A stretch of DNA of 64,000 nt, taken from Mesorhizobium loti. GTDB lineage: Bacteria > Pseudomonadota > Alphaproteobacteria > Rhizobiales > Rhizobiaceae. Under the pieces are notes generated by a model. It had not been told where the DNA came from. It was given only the letters and a program-made list of their open reading frames with translations, and did not search any database. The position numbers and the translations under genes are program-made. The stretch lies in NCBI RefSeq assembly GCF_001510895.1, contig NZ_LPWA01000111.1, forward strand, positions 29,197 to 93,196, in the 5' to 3' direction. Positions 48,578 through 56,621 of this stretch are shown here, piece by piece. Positions within the stretch are counted from its first letter, which is position 1. The number at the start of each line of letters is the position of its first letter.

Positions 48578-49291
48578 TCAACGCCCCGGGATATCCATCG
48601 CAAGATCCGTCGACAACGATGACAGGCTTGGCGCTGCAGGCTCGAGATTCTCGGCTTGGCCCGGTCTCGGGTCGGGCGCCTGGCCGGCGCGCCACAGACC
48701 GGACGCAAGGGCGAGCGAGGCGGCAACGCAGAAGACCGTGACAACAAGATACATGGCGCCGGCCGTCTTCGGTATCCGAACCGGCGTGACGTGCAAAGCC
48801 GCAAGCCCAAACAGCGCAAGGGCCAGAAGCGCAGGGAATACGATAGCCGGGATAAACGGGCGCGCAAGGAACATCACCGCCGTCACCGGCAACGCATATG
48901 TGGTCGGAACGCCGATGAACCGGCCGCCGGGCGAACCGAAAACATTGAAGTAGCTCAAACGCAAGGCGCTTGCCAAAACCAGCGTCGCCGCCGCGACGAT
49001 CGACAAGAGCAATCCCTGTCCCACGACCAACAGGGTGATCGCCGGAAAGATGCCCGCGCTGACCAGATCCGCCAATGAATCGAGATTTTTGCCAACCTCG
49101 CCCGTTTCGGGCGCGCGTCCTCTGGTGCGCTTGGCGACCACCCCGTCCAGGTGATCGGCCAGCAACGCCCACAGCGCGACGGCGACACCCGCTTCGGGGC
49201 GACCGGCAAGCACAAGGCTGATGGCGATCACGGACAAGACGAGACCCGTTCCGGTGATGGCGTTTGCAGGGTCGGCAAGTTGACGAAGCAT
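48578..49291 (-). CDS. CDP-alcohol phosphatidyltransferase family membrane enzyme
   Basis: 237 residues with about six membrane helices. The catalytic motif is visible: D46-H-L-D49-G50, A53, then GKNLDSLADL with D71 and D75; the space between the two halves is about four residues longer than the standard D-x2-DG-x2-AR-x8-G-x3-D-x3-D. Family members move a phosphoalcohol from CMP to a second alcohol, as in phospholipid headgroup synthesis. Next to a nucleotidyltransferase and PEP mutase it could join a CMP-activated phosphonate to a lipid or other alcohol. It starts 28 bp after the nucleotidyltransferase gene. Confidence 0.88.
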   Translation of the reverse strand: MLRQLADPANAITGTGLVLSVIAISLVLAGRPEAGVAVALWALLADHLDGVVAKRTRGRAPETGEVGKNLDSLADLVSAGIFPAITLLVVGQGLLLSIVAAATLVLASALRLSYFNVFGSPGGRFIGVPTTYALPVTAVMFLARPFIPAIVFPALLALALFGLAALHVTPVRIPKTAGAMYLVVTVFCVAASLALASGLWRAGQAPDPRPGQAENLEPAAPSLSSLSTDLAMDIPGR

Positions 49292-49319
49292 GTGCGTTCC
49301 TCTCGGCCTGGGCGATGGA

Positions 49320-50117
49320 TCAGGAGGCTTGCGACAAGACGGCCAGCTCGGGCGGCGTGGCGAAGAGATCTTCCGCCATTCTTAGATCCGCCTGATTGTC
49401 GATCTCGTACCATTTCACGGTGTCGCAGCGCGCTGCCGTGATCTTCAGGCCACCGCCAATGAGCTGCGCCAGCACCTGTTCGGTATAGGTTATCCCCGCC
49501 CCGGTAGCGATCAGATCGTCGAGCGCTGGCACGATGACCCTTGAGAGGGTGGCGCGGGAGAACCGGAACAGATTGAGCGTTTTGAAGAGACGAGGGGCGC
49601 CGCTCTGATTGAGGTCCGCGGCCGTCTGCTTCATGCGAACTTCCGCGATTGTCCCGGCCGGGCCGAGAACGACGGCGGAGCCTTCCATGTCTTCGGTGAA
49701 CGGCGCCACCGCGGCCGCGTCGCCTGCGCCCGCGGCCAGGAGCGACACCAGTGCCTGCCGTTCGAAAAAGACATCCCCCTCGAGCAGCAGGACGTCTCCG
49801 CTGAGCAGGGTGTGGCGCGCCAGCCAAAGCGAATAGGCGCTGCCGGTGCGATCGTAGACGGTCGATTCGACGTAGTCGATGTCGACACCGGCAAAACGGT
49901 CGCCACAGGCGTACTCGATTGCATCCTTTCGGTAACCGACGACGATTGTGGCCGACTTCACCCCCATCGCGCCGAGATGGCGCAGCGCGTTGTGGATGAT
50001 CGAGACGCCGAGGACCTCCACGAGCGGTTTTGGCCGAAAGTCGGTCAACGGCCGCAGTCGCGAACCCATGCCCGCGGCAAGGATGACTGCGTTTTGCGGT
50101 ACTTCAGTCCTGAACAT
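49320..50117 (-). CDS. Sugar-phosphate-type nucleotidyltransferase (probable phosphonate cytidylyltransferase)
   Basis: 265 residues, MobA-like NTP transferase fold. The signature VILAAGMGSRLRPLT with the Lys in FRPKPLVEV is at residues 11-34, followed by TIVVGYRKDAIEYA, GSAYSLWLAR and LLEGDVFFERQAL (metal-binding Asp). LicC/PntC-type enzymes with this layout attach CMP to phosphocholine or 2-aminoethylphosphonate. ATG 50117 is 11 bp after the aminotransferase stop, with AAGGAAA in between; the long upstream frame (to 50738) overlaps that gene and is spurious. The assignment to a phosphonate rests on the pepM neighbourhood. Confidence 0.85.
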   Translation of the reverse strand: MFRTEVPQNAVILAAGMGSRLRPLTDFRPKPLVEVLGVSIIHNALRHLGAMGVKSATIVVGYRKDAIEYACGDRFAGVDIDYVESTVYDRTGSAYSLWLARHTLLSGDVLLLEGDVFFERQALVSLLAAGAGDAAAVAPFTEDMEGSAVVLGPAGTIAEVRMKQTAADLNQSGAPRLFKTLNLFRFSRATLSRVIVPALDDLIATGAGITYTEQVLAQLIGGGLKITAARCDTVKWYEIDNQADLRMAEDLFATPPELAVLSQAS

Positions 50118-50128
50118 GACGGCTTTCC

Positions 50129-51340
50129 TTAAGCTACGTTGCGCGATGCTTGGGTCCATGATGCAAAGGTTCCGACGAGCCTCTCGAGACCAAGCGCGAG
50201 CTTGTCGTGGGTGATCCCGTAAGAGAGGCGCAAACCCATCGGATCGCCGAAGGCGCTGCCGGACACACCGGCCACTCCGGTTTCGGCAAGCAGGGCGTTG
50301 ACGACATCGTCCGCGGTCCGCGGCGCTGCGGACATTGCGTCGACGTCGGCCAAGCTGCTGAGGTCGAGATAGAAATAGAACCCGCCCTGCGCGGACGGTG
50401 GCGGAACGCTCTTCAACCGGGACAAGATATCCATTCCGAGGCGACGGTTTTTCTCGAGCAACGCCCGAAGACCGTTCAGAAAGCTGGCGTCGCCACCGTC
50501 GAGATGCGCCAGCACGGCGTGCTGGGCGATTGCATTGGGATTCGAGGTCGTGTGCGACTGTATCGCCTTGACGGCGGAAATCACGGGCTTGGGCGCCGCG
50601 AGATAGCCGATGCGCCAGCCGGTCAAGGCCAGGCTCTTGGAGAAGGCATTGACGATGAGCGTCCGGCTTCGAGCTTCCGGCACCAGCGAGACGATGGGAT
50701 GATGGATATGAGGCGCATGGACGAAGTCGCGATAGCACTCGTCGAAGATGATCCAGAGATCTCTGGCGACCGCGAGCTCACCCAACGCGGTCAATGTGTG
50801 TTTGTCGTAGACAGCGCCGGTTGGATTGTTAGGGGTGTTGACGACGATGGCGCGGGTCGCCGGCGTCAGCGCCCGCTCTATATCGGCGATCGAGGGGACA
50901 TAGCCGGACGCCCGCGTATCGACGGTCACGGGCTTGCCGCCCGCAACCAGCACCTGGGCTGGAAAGGTCGTCCAATACGGTGCGGGGATGATGACCTCGT
51001 CGCCGGGATTGAGCAGGACCATCGCCACGTTGAACAGCGCCTGCTTGGCGCCGGCCGTCACGGCGATTTCATCCGGCTCCCAGGTCTGACCGGTCTCAAG
51101 TGAGACCTTGCGCGCCAATGCCTCCCGCAGTTCCGGCAGCCCGGTTGTGTCGGTGTAACGATTGATGCCTTGCTCAATGGCCGCGATTGCCCCGGCCCGG
51201 ACAGTCGGCGCCAGGTCGCTCAAAATCTCGCCGGCCGTCAGATCGACAACGGTTTTGCCGGCTTCGGCCGCCTTCTTTGCCGCGGCCCGCGCGGCCGACG
51301 TTCCCGATGTTTGGAACAGGCTCATCCGTTGCGCCAGCAT
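50129..51340 (-). CDS. PLP aminotransferase, class I/II (probable phosphonopyruvate aminotransferase)
   Basis: 403 residues of the AspC type: VVDLTAGEILSDLAP, RYTDTTGLPELREAL, VTAGAKQALFNVAMVL, NTPNNPTGAVYDK, the PLP Lys in NAFSKSLALTGWRIGYL and the substrate Arg in GLRLSYGI. It lies 49 bp after the PEP mutase gene. Since no phosphonopyruvate decarboxylase is present, transamination of phosphonopyruvate to phosphonoalanine is the likely step that pulls the unfavourable PEP mutase reaction forward. It is a paralogue of the aminotransferase at 37.3-38.5 kb but not a recent duplicate. Confidence 0.85.
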   Translation of the reverse strand: MLAQRMSLFQTSGTSAARAAAKKAAEAGKTVVDLTAGEILSDLAPTVRAGAIAAIEQGINRYTDTTGLPELREALARKVSLETGQTWEPDEIAVTAGAKQALFNVAMVLLNPGDEVIIPAPYWTTFPAQVLVAGGKPVTVDTRASGYVPSIADIERALTPATRAIVVNTPNNPTGAVYDKHTLTALGELAVARDLWIIFDECYRDFVHAPHIHHPIVSLVPEARSRTLIVNAFSKSLALTGWRIGYLAAPKPVISAVKAIQSHTTSNPNAIAQHAVLAHLDGGDASFLNGLRALLEKNRRLGMDILSRLKSVPPPSAQGGFYFYLDLSSLADVDAMSAAPRTADDVVNALLAETGVAGVSGSAFGDPMGLRLSYGITHDKLALGLERLVGTFASWTQASRNVA

Positions 51341-51389
51341 GGGGCGCCCTCCTCGTCAACGATTTCTATTGTGTCGGCTGTCGGCCTGC

Positions 51390-52331
51390 CTAACGATGTC
51401 CGTTGCCGGCGTGGGGCAGGTAGCGTTCTTCCGCGGCGGCCAGCTCGTCGTAGTTCATGAGGTCAAACAACTCCTCAAGCGTTGCGACGTCGCCTTCGAC
51501 CCCTGCGATCGCCCCATCCCGCATGATGCGGCCGCAGACGTCGCGCATGGCGGCTATTGCCGCTCGCATGTTGTGGTTCGCCCAGATGACGGTGGCTATT
51601 CCCGCGGCGCAATATTCGGCGACGGGCGTACGATAGTATTTGGTCGGCACGATCACCACCGGCAGGCGGTTCTGCCAGGCGCGCGTGAAGGCGAAGATCT
51701 CGTCGGGATTAGATTTGCGCGAGTGGATGAGGATCGCGTCCGCGCCCGCGTCGGCATAGGCGTGCGCCCGCGTCAGCGCCTCTTCCTGTCCGTGCCCGGC
51801 AATGAGCGCCTCGATGCGCGCCACCAGGACAAATTCGGGGTCTGAGATCGTGTCCTTGATCGCCTTTAGGCGGCCGCAGAATTCCCCGACTTCCGCGAGA
51901 GGATGACGGTCGCCGACAAAGGAGTTCATCTTCGGGAACCCCTTGTCCTCGACGCAGACCCCATGCGCGCCATGTCGGTGCAGCTTGCGCGCCGCGATCC
52001 GCGCGTTGTTGAAGTTCCCGAAGCCGCTGTCGGCATCGACAAGGATTGGGATGCTCGTGGCATCGGCCATGCGCTCGACGACATTGACCAGGTCGGTCCA
52101 GGAGGCCTCGTTGGCATCGCGATAGCCCAGGCTGGAGGAGATCGACAATCCCGAGGCCCACAGTCCCTTGAAGCCGGCTTTTTGCGCGATGGCCGCCGAG
52201 AGCGCGTCATGCGCTTCCATGAGAAACGAAGGCGCGGCGCCGATGTGAACGAGTTCACGCAGCCCGCCAAGTTCTTCGGCACGACTATACTGACATCCGC
52301 CGCGGCGCGGCGAAGTTACGGTCTCTAGCAT
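51390..52331 (-). CDS. pepM: Phosphoenolpyruvate phosphomutase
   Basis: 313 residues. It carries the PEP mutase hallmark EDK-x5-NS exactly: VEDKGFPKMNSF with EDK at 128-130 and NS at 136-137. Other family residues are GLWASGLSISSSLGYRD (active-site Asp72) and VDADSGFGNFNNA (metal binding). The enzyme rearranges PEP into phosphonopyruvate, the entry step of nearly all C-P bond biosynthesis. ATG 52331 has GAGGAAA about 8 bases upstream. It is the first gene of the six-gene operon and faces a 224-bp divergent promoter region with several repeats. Confidence 0.92.
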   Translation of the reverse strand: MLETVTSPRRGGCQYSRAEELGGLRELVHIGAAPSFLMEAHDALSAAIAQKAGFKGLWASGLSISSSLGYRDANEASWTDLVNVVERMADATSIPILVDADSGFGNFNNARIAARKLHRHGAHGVCVEDKGFPKMNSFVGDRHPLAEVGEFCGRLKAIKDTISDPEFVLVARIEALIAGHGQEEALTRAHAYADAGADAILIHSRKSNPDEIFAFTRAWQNRLPVVIVPTKYYRTPVAEYCAAGIATVIWANHNMRAAIAAMRDVCGRIMRDGAIAGVEGDVATLEELFDLMNYDELAAAEERYLPHAGNGHR

Positions 52332-52373
52332 CTTTGATTTCCTCGACCACTTGAATTCGCGAGTCTTCCGCTC

Positions 52374-52390
52374 GCCAACTCTAAGTTGGC
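52374..52390. promoter_or_regulatory. Inverted repeat in the pepM leader
   Basis: GCCAACT-CTA-AGTTGGC is a perfect 7+3+7 inverted repeat 43 bp before the pepM start. AAGTTGGCA here recurs as AAGTTGTCA at about 52423-52431. It is placed well for a repressor site or a leader hairpin; TTGACA-like hexamers on the minus strand lie just upstream. Confidence 0.45.
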
Positions 52391-52507
52391 ATCACTTCCC
52401 AATTTCTGTCAATCCCTAATTTAAGTTGTCAATCGCCGGCCCTTCAGCGATGCGAAATCGGCATCACCCGATCCCCGCTGCATCACGGGCGGGTTGCTTG
52501 CCGAGTC

Positions 52508-52521
52508 GACACAAACGTGTC
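52508..52521. promoter_or_regulatory. Inverted repeat upstream of the gene divergent from pepM
   Basis: GACAC-AAAC-GTGTC, 35 bp before ATG 52556. The twelve bases GACACAAACRTG recur at 54257-54268 in the GNAT/XRE intergenic region, which suggests a shared regulator. Confidence 0.45.
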
Positions 52522-52555
52522 ATAAATATTTCACATGCGGCAGAAGTATTAGCAG

Positions 52556-53563
52556 ATGCGCACAATTGTATTTGACGATCGCGGGCGCCTTTGGGACGCC
52601 GGCTCGCAAGCATTCCGGACCATGTTGCACTGCCCGGCGCCAGACTTCGATCTTCTGGACTATGCCATAAACAATTTGGGTTTTGTTGCACTCAGCGCCG
52701 TGAGAAGCGGAGCGCTGAGGATCAAGTTCAGGCCGATGCTGGCCGCGCCACGAGGACTTGCCGCGGCCCTGTTTAGCCTGGCCGATCAGCGCCCCGAGCG
52801 GGTGGTGGTGTCGCACTCCGGCAATGGCTGCAGCGACGAGTTGTTCGCCGGCGTCGGCCAAGCCATGGACCGCGTCGCCGAACTCGCGTCGCATTTGTCG
52901 GGCGGCACCATCCCGTTCGCAAATGCCGAGCGGCCGGTTCAAGAACTAGCTGGCGGCAGGCACCCGCTGTCGGTTCTATTTTCTGTATGGATCGAGCACT
53001 CGCAGCGCAGCGATTTCTCGGACCAGATCGATTTGCTAAATGGCTTGCTGGGCGGCCGTTTCATGAAGGTCTCGCGGGACGTCGATCGGCTAAGGATGGA
53101 TGAGATCGGCCCGGGGTTTGTGTCGCATAATGACAGATGGCGGCAGAATGCCGTTGGGCGGCCGATGGAAGATCAGCCGGACTACGCTTATGGGCTATGG
53201 GCCCGCGACCTGTTCAAGGGCGTGCTTGACCAAGATAGGCCGCGGTTTGACGACATCGACGCCATCATCCGCAGGCCGCATTTGAACGACAAGGTCCGGC
53301 TACGCTACCACTGCCTGATCCTGCCTTGCCGGCATCCGGCATCGACGGACAGCTACCTGCTTTGCGCGTCCATAATCGATGAGGCGATCGATCTTCACGG
53401 CACCGCAACAGCGGGACGTTCGGCGACAGGTGCGGTGAGCGCATCCAGGGTGGCCTCGAGATCGGAAAAAAGCTGCGCCGTTTCCATCCAGACGAATGCG
53501 CAGCGGACAGCGCCAAGCGGCGCAAGACAGAAATCGACGGAGCTGTACTCGACGTTGGTGTAG
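52556..53563 (+). CDS. Hypothetical protein divergent from pepM
   Basis: 335 residues as read. The N-terminal 280 residues look well conserved in style (MRTIVFDDRGRLWDAGSQAF, PAPDFDLLDYAINNLGFVAL, ERVVVSHSGNGCSDELFAGV), soluble and mixed alpha/beta, with a C-terminal PAS-like stretch (HLNDKVRLRYHCLILPCRHP, SYLLCASIIDEA). I recall unnamed rhizobial proteins of this sort and suspect a sensor-like role, but no motif proves it. The last 55 residues overlap the end of the GNAT gene on the other strand and are Ser/Ala-rich, so the natural C-terminus has probably been replaced. Confidence 0.6.
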   Translation: MRTIVFDDRGRLWDAGSQAFRTMLHCPAPDFDLLDYAINNLGFVALSAVRSGALRIKFRPMLAAPRGLAAALFSLADQRPERVVVSHSGNGCSDELFAGVGQAMDRVAELASHLSGGTIPFANAERPVQELAGGRHPLSVLFSVWIEHSQRSDFSDQIDLLNGLLGGRFMKVSRDVDRLRMDEIGPGFVSHNDRWRQNAVGRPMEDQPDYAYGLWARDLFKGVLDQDRPRFDDIDAIIRRPHLNDKVRLRYHCLILPCRHPASTDSYLLCASIIDEAIDLHGTATAGRSATGAVSASRVASRSEKSCAVSIQTNAQRTAPSGARQKSTELYSTLV

Positions 53564-54177
53564 CCGGTACGATCCGCCATCCCGCCGGCAATCACGGCAT
53601 CCGCCATCATGCTGATGGTGAAATCGGTTCGCCAGTGCGTGTAGGCGAATGCCCTCGATATCCTGGGAATAATCGTCGCCAGCCCCCTGCCCCGGAAATC
53701 TGGCCGGTACCAGCCTCCGCCTGAAAAGACGACGCGTCCGGAAATCTTGGACGCGGACGGCGCCGTGACGACACAGCTATCGCCGCGCTCTCGGGCTGCC
53801 TGCGGATCTGCGAAGAACATCCTCAATGTGGTTGCCTCGGCGTCGAAGGAGGTCGCGTCCCATTCATAGAAGCGGGCCGCCTGGGTTGCGACCACCTCAC
53901 CGGCGCCATTGCGTCCAAGAATGGCGAAGGCGCAGTTCTCAGTCGCACCGCCCAAGGACGGGTTGAAGATCGGCATCAGCGGCCGCCAGGTCTCGCGGTT
54001 CGCCTCGTTGGCGGCAATCAGGTCGTCGAGGCTGGCAAAGTGCAACGTCACGCCGAGGTCCCGCGCGGCGGTGTCGGCGGCGAGGAAAAATCGCCCCAAC
54101 AAGGCTGCCGCCCCGTATTTGACCTTGAGGCTCGCAGGCAATCGTCCCGTTGTCGGGCAGGGTTGCCGGACATCCAT
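53395..54177 (-). CDS. GNAT-like acyltransferase
   Basis: 260 residues. The C-terminal half has the acetyl-CoA motif YRPDFRGRGLATIIPRISRA (R/QxxGxG/A) and the GNAT strand before it (VVFSGGGWYRPD). The N-terminal half (FASLDDLIAANEANRETWRP, CAFAILGRNGAGEVVATQAA) is typical of larger unnamed GNAT proteins. Its acceptor is unknown; close to the phosphonate operon it could acylate an amino group of the product. It is separated from the operon by the hypothetical gene and diverges from the XRE gene. Confidence 0.65.
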   Translation of the reverse strand: MDVRQPCPTTGRLPASLKVKYGAAALLGRFFLAADTAARDLGVTLHFASLDDLIAANEANRETWRPLMPIFNPSLGGATENCAFAILGRNGAGEVVATQAARFYEWDATSFDAEATTLRMFFADPQAARERGDSCVVTAPSASKISGRVVFSGGGWYRPDFRGRGLATIIPRISRAFAYTHWRTDFTISMMADAVIAGGMADRTGYTNVEYSSVDFCLAPLGAVRCAFVWMETAQLFSDLEATLDALTAPVAERPAVAVP

Positions 54178-54251
54178 GGCGCTCGTCCTCGCTTCTTAAA
54201 AAGAGATACGACTTTTCTGAGAGAGGACGATAATCCCAGAGCGTTTTCATC

Positions 54252-54268
54252 TGTGTGACACAAACATG
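54252..54268. promoter_or_regulatory. Operator-like motif between GNAT and XRE genes
   Basis: TGTGTGACACA (54252-54262) is a near-perfect dyad and runs into GACACAAACATG (54257-54268), the motif shared with 52508-52519. A longer inverted repeat, TCGTCCTC/GAGGACGA, flanks the GNAT start side (54183-54190 and 54223-54230). Confidence 0.4.
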
Positions 54269-54308
54269 AGTTGATATTGACAAATTCTAGTTGCTTTTCG
54301 AGGTGGAT

Positions 54309-54803
54309 ATGACGGAGAAACCTGGAAGGACGCTGCAGCGGCGGGGACCGTTTGCATCATCGGGGGAGCACGGGACGTTGGAGTCAGGAAAGAAGTCGTC
54401 GCCCAAAAAGCCGACATATGTCGACCAGCATGTCGCCAGCCGCTTGCGCCTGCGGCGCATGCTGCTTGGGCTTAGTCAGGAAGAGCTCGGAAAAGTGCTC
54501 GGCCTTACCTCGCAGCAGATTCAGAAATATGAGGCTGGCGAGACACGCATCAGCGCCTCGCGTCTCTATGATCTGGCGGAGCATCTGGCCGTGCCGATCA
54601 CCTGGTTCTTTGAAGAACTGGGTGACAAGCGCCGAATGGCCCCACCGGCGAGTAAGGAAGGTGAGCGGGCGAACGTCACCGAGCTACTGGCCCGACGCGA
54701 AGCTCGCCAGCTTGTCGAACTCTACTACGGCATCGAGGACGAACAGTTGCGCAAGAAGGTGCTTGAGGTCGCGGAGTTGTTGAGCCGGCCGGCGAAAGAT
54801 TGA
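54309..54803 (+). CDS. XRE-family transcriptional regulator
   Basis: 164 residues. After a polar N-terminal tail comes a Cro/CI helix-turn-helix: ASRLRLRRMLLGLSQEELGK, LTSQQIQKYEAGETRISASR and LYDLAEHLAVPITWFFEELG, then a helical C-terminal part (RREARQLVELYYGIEDEQLR). This is the usual rhizobial XRE layout. The ATG at 54309 has GAGGTG five bases upstream. It is the nearest intact regulator to the pepM operon and a good candidate to bind the shared GACACAAACRTG motif, although nothing in the sequence proves it. Confidence 0.88.
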   Translation: MTEKPGRTLQRRGPFASSGEHGTLESGKKSSPKKPTYVDQHVASRLRLRRMLLGLSQEELGKVLGLTSQQIQKYEAGETRISASRLYDLAEHLAVPITWFFEELGDKRRMAPPASKEGERANVTELLARREARQLVELYYGIEDEQLRKKVLEVAELLSRPAKD

Positions 54804-54926
54804 CGCCTCGCGCATCTGGCACAACGGCCGCGGCAGCTACACACAATAGTTCATTGATTGCAGTCATCGGACTGACATTGATTGAAGCCATGTTGACTGG
54901 GTAACCCCTCATTCAACTGGAAAAGC

Positions 54927-55745
54927 ATGGTCGCGTCATCAGGCTCTTACGTGCTGGAGCAACTGAGGCAACCGGAAGCCGAGACTGCTCGTCTTGCAGT
55001 CCGCGCGCAACTGCGTCTCGATGGGTTTCCGGATCTTCTGCGACGACACGGATTTCCTGATGACGGCCGCGTCCTGGAGATTGGATGTGGTCAGGGTCTT
55101 CGGACGAAGATCATGGCCACGCTGTCGGACAGGCTCAGCGTCGTCGGAGTTGATCGCAACGAGGTTTTCATTGAAAAGGCGACGCGGTTGGCCGAAGAGT
55201 CTGAGTTGCCGAACTTGACCTACCTGATGGCCGATCTTTACGACCCGCCGTTTCCCGCCGACGCCTTCGACTTCATTTACGCCAGGCTGGTCTTCATGCA
55301 TCTGTCCGAACCAGAGTCGGCGTTGCGAATTCTGCATCACCTTCTCAAGCCCGGCGGGCGGATCTTGATAGAAGATGCCGACCGCGACTGCATGTTCTTC
55401 GAACCAGCGCCGGAAAGCTTTCCAGAATATTGGCGCAATGTGCAGAACGGACAACGCCGTCGAGGCGGCGATCCCAATGTAGGTCGCAAACTTGCCTCCT
55501 ATCTCAAGGCGAACAAATTCAACGATATCTGCATAGAGGTGCAGCCCATCCTCGGAAGCGGCGCCGAGATAGAATTCATGGTGCAAGAGCTGCTCCCCAC
55601 CCTGAACGAGTACTTGGAACCATCGCTCCGTGCGCAAGGTGACGTCGCCTTGCGGGACCTCGCGCAACTCGCTCAGGACCCACGCGCGACATTCCTCCAT
55701 TTCTGGTTCGCAGTAAGCGGAGGAAGAGCTCCCGCAGGGAGTTGA
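54927..55745 (+). CDS. SAM-dependent methyltransferase
   Basis: 272 residues. VLEIGCGQGLRTKIMA is motif I, VVGVDRNEVFIEKA motif II, FDFIYARLVFMHLSEPESAL the acidic strand and HHLLKPGGRILIEDAD motif IV, as in the UbiE/Methyltransf_11 group. The C-terminal part (GSGAEIEFMVQELLPTLNEY) resembles natural-product or lipid methyltransferases. It lies downstream of the XRE gene by 123 bp and is co-oriented; it may or may not belong to the phosphonate locus. The substrate is unknown. Confidence 0.82.
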   Translation: MVASSGSYVLEQLRQPEAETARLAVRAQLRLDGFPDLLRRHGFPDDGRVLEIGCGQGLRTKIMATLSDRLSVVGVDRNEVFIEKATRLAEESELPNLTYLMADLYDPPFPADAFDFIYARLVFMHLSEPESALRILHHLLKPGGRILIEDADRDCMFFEPAPESFPEYWRNVQNGQRRRGGDPNVGRKLASYLKANKFNDICIEVQPILGSGAEIEFMVQELLPTLNEYLEPSLRAQGDVALRDLAQLAQDPRATFLHFWFAVSGGRAPAGS

Positions 55746-56271
55746 AGACCTAGGAGACTGGCGACATGTCCCGTCAGACAGTCGTCAGAGGCGTCCGGCC
55801 AGATCTCGATGCGAAAGATTGACGGCTGGCAGACGCTTCCCACGAAACCACTCGATCAGCAGATTGACCTCGCCGCATGAGCCGATAATCTTAACCTACC
55901 GGAGGCTGCTCCGCCAAATTCCAACAAGATCCGTTACGGCACCTACCGGAGGCTGGGAAGATAGTGAGACCAGATTTGGACGAGCACTCGCCGTTGGCCT
56001 TGCCGCGGGCTTTCACCGGCATCAGCAGCCGGAAATTGGTGGACCGGCAATACTCTCAACCAAGCATGTGAGACACTTCCTACTGCCGCCCTCGACTATG
56101 TATTCGGAATCATGGACGGGATGATTGTAGGCGGGCGACTGAGCCTTTCTGCATCCCTAAGGGCGTCATTGGTAAACAAGGGCAGGACGTCGTCTGCCAG
56201 TACGTTGCACGCCATCCAGAGGATAGACAGTAGCTAGCCAGCGACATGACGATCAGGGCGCTCCGAGAAGC
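55746..56271. other. Gene-poor debris
   Basis: No gene recognised. The 14-mer CCTACCGGAGGCTG appears twice, near 55894 and 55941, a small direct repeat. Confidence 0.4.
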
Positions 56272-56445
56272 TTGGCCTTGCAAATAGGCATTGAGAGTTT
56301 TGTCCCTGTCTACATCGCCACCATCGGCCTTCCGATGCTCGCCTGCGCGGTCTGGCGTTACCGGCAGCGTGACCTGATCGGCGTGGCTGCAAGCGCCCTC
56401 ATGGCCGCTCTGGCTATGGCGGCGATACTGCTGCCCAGCCGCTAG
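56272..56445 (+). CDS. Possible small membrane protein or fragment (57 aa)
   Basis: A plus-strand frame starting with TTG 56272 or 56278 encodes two hydrophobic helices (FVPVYIATIGLPMLACAVW and IGVAASALMAALAMAAILL) joined by RYRQRDL, then stops at 56445. The composition is clearly that of a membrane protein, but no ATG or strong ribosome site is present, so it may be a fragment. Confidence 0.3.
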   Translation: MALQIGIESFVPVYIATIGLPMLACAVWRYRQRDLIGVAASALMAALAMAAILLPSR

Positions 56446-56621
56446 GGGGAAGGCGCTCGGGCCTGTGGAGCGGCGCCTTGCCAAGCCTGTTAATCAGCTG
56501 GAAAGAGAGATGCGGCAAATTCGGGATCGTCGATATAGTGTTTGAAGCTCGCTACTTTCTCAAGCGATGGCGCCGGCACTGGCCGCTGTTCACTCCGCGA
56601 GCGACATAGAGCGACGATACA

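Noticed and set aside
48576..49172. Upstream extension of the asparagine-synthetase-like frame
   Set aside because: The extension overlaps the CDP-alcohol phosphatidyltransferase gene in another frame; ATG 48575 directly follows its stop, so the extension is not coding.
50118..50738. 207-codon N-terminal extension of the nucleotidyltransferase
   Set aside because: It lies inside the aminotransferase gene in another frame; the NTP-transferase fold starts right after ATG 50117.
37315..51340. The two aminotransferases as a recent tandem duplication
   Set aside because: They share only family motifs (SKxxAxTGWRxGY and similar) and differ through most of their length, so they were recruited separately or diverged long ago.
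51390..52331. Reading the PEP mutase as methylisocitrate lyase or isocitrate lyase
   Set aside because: The EDK-x5-NS motif and the absence of the lyase KKCGH-type Cys motif favour PEP mutase.
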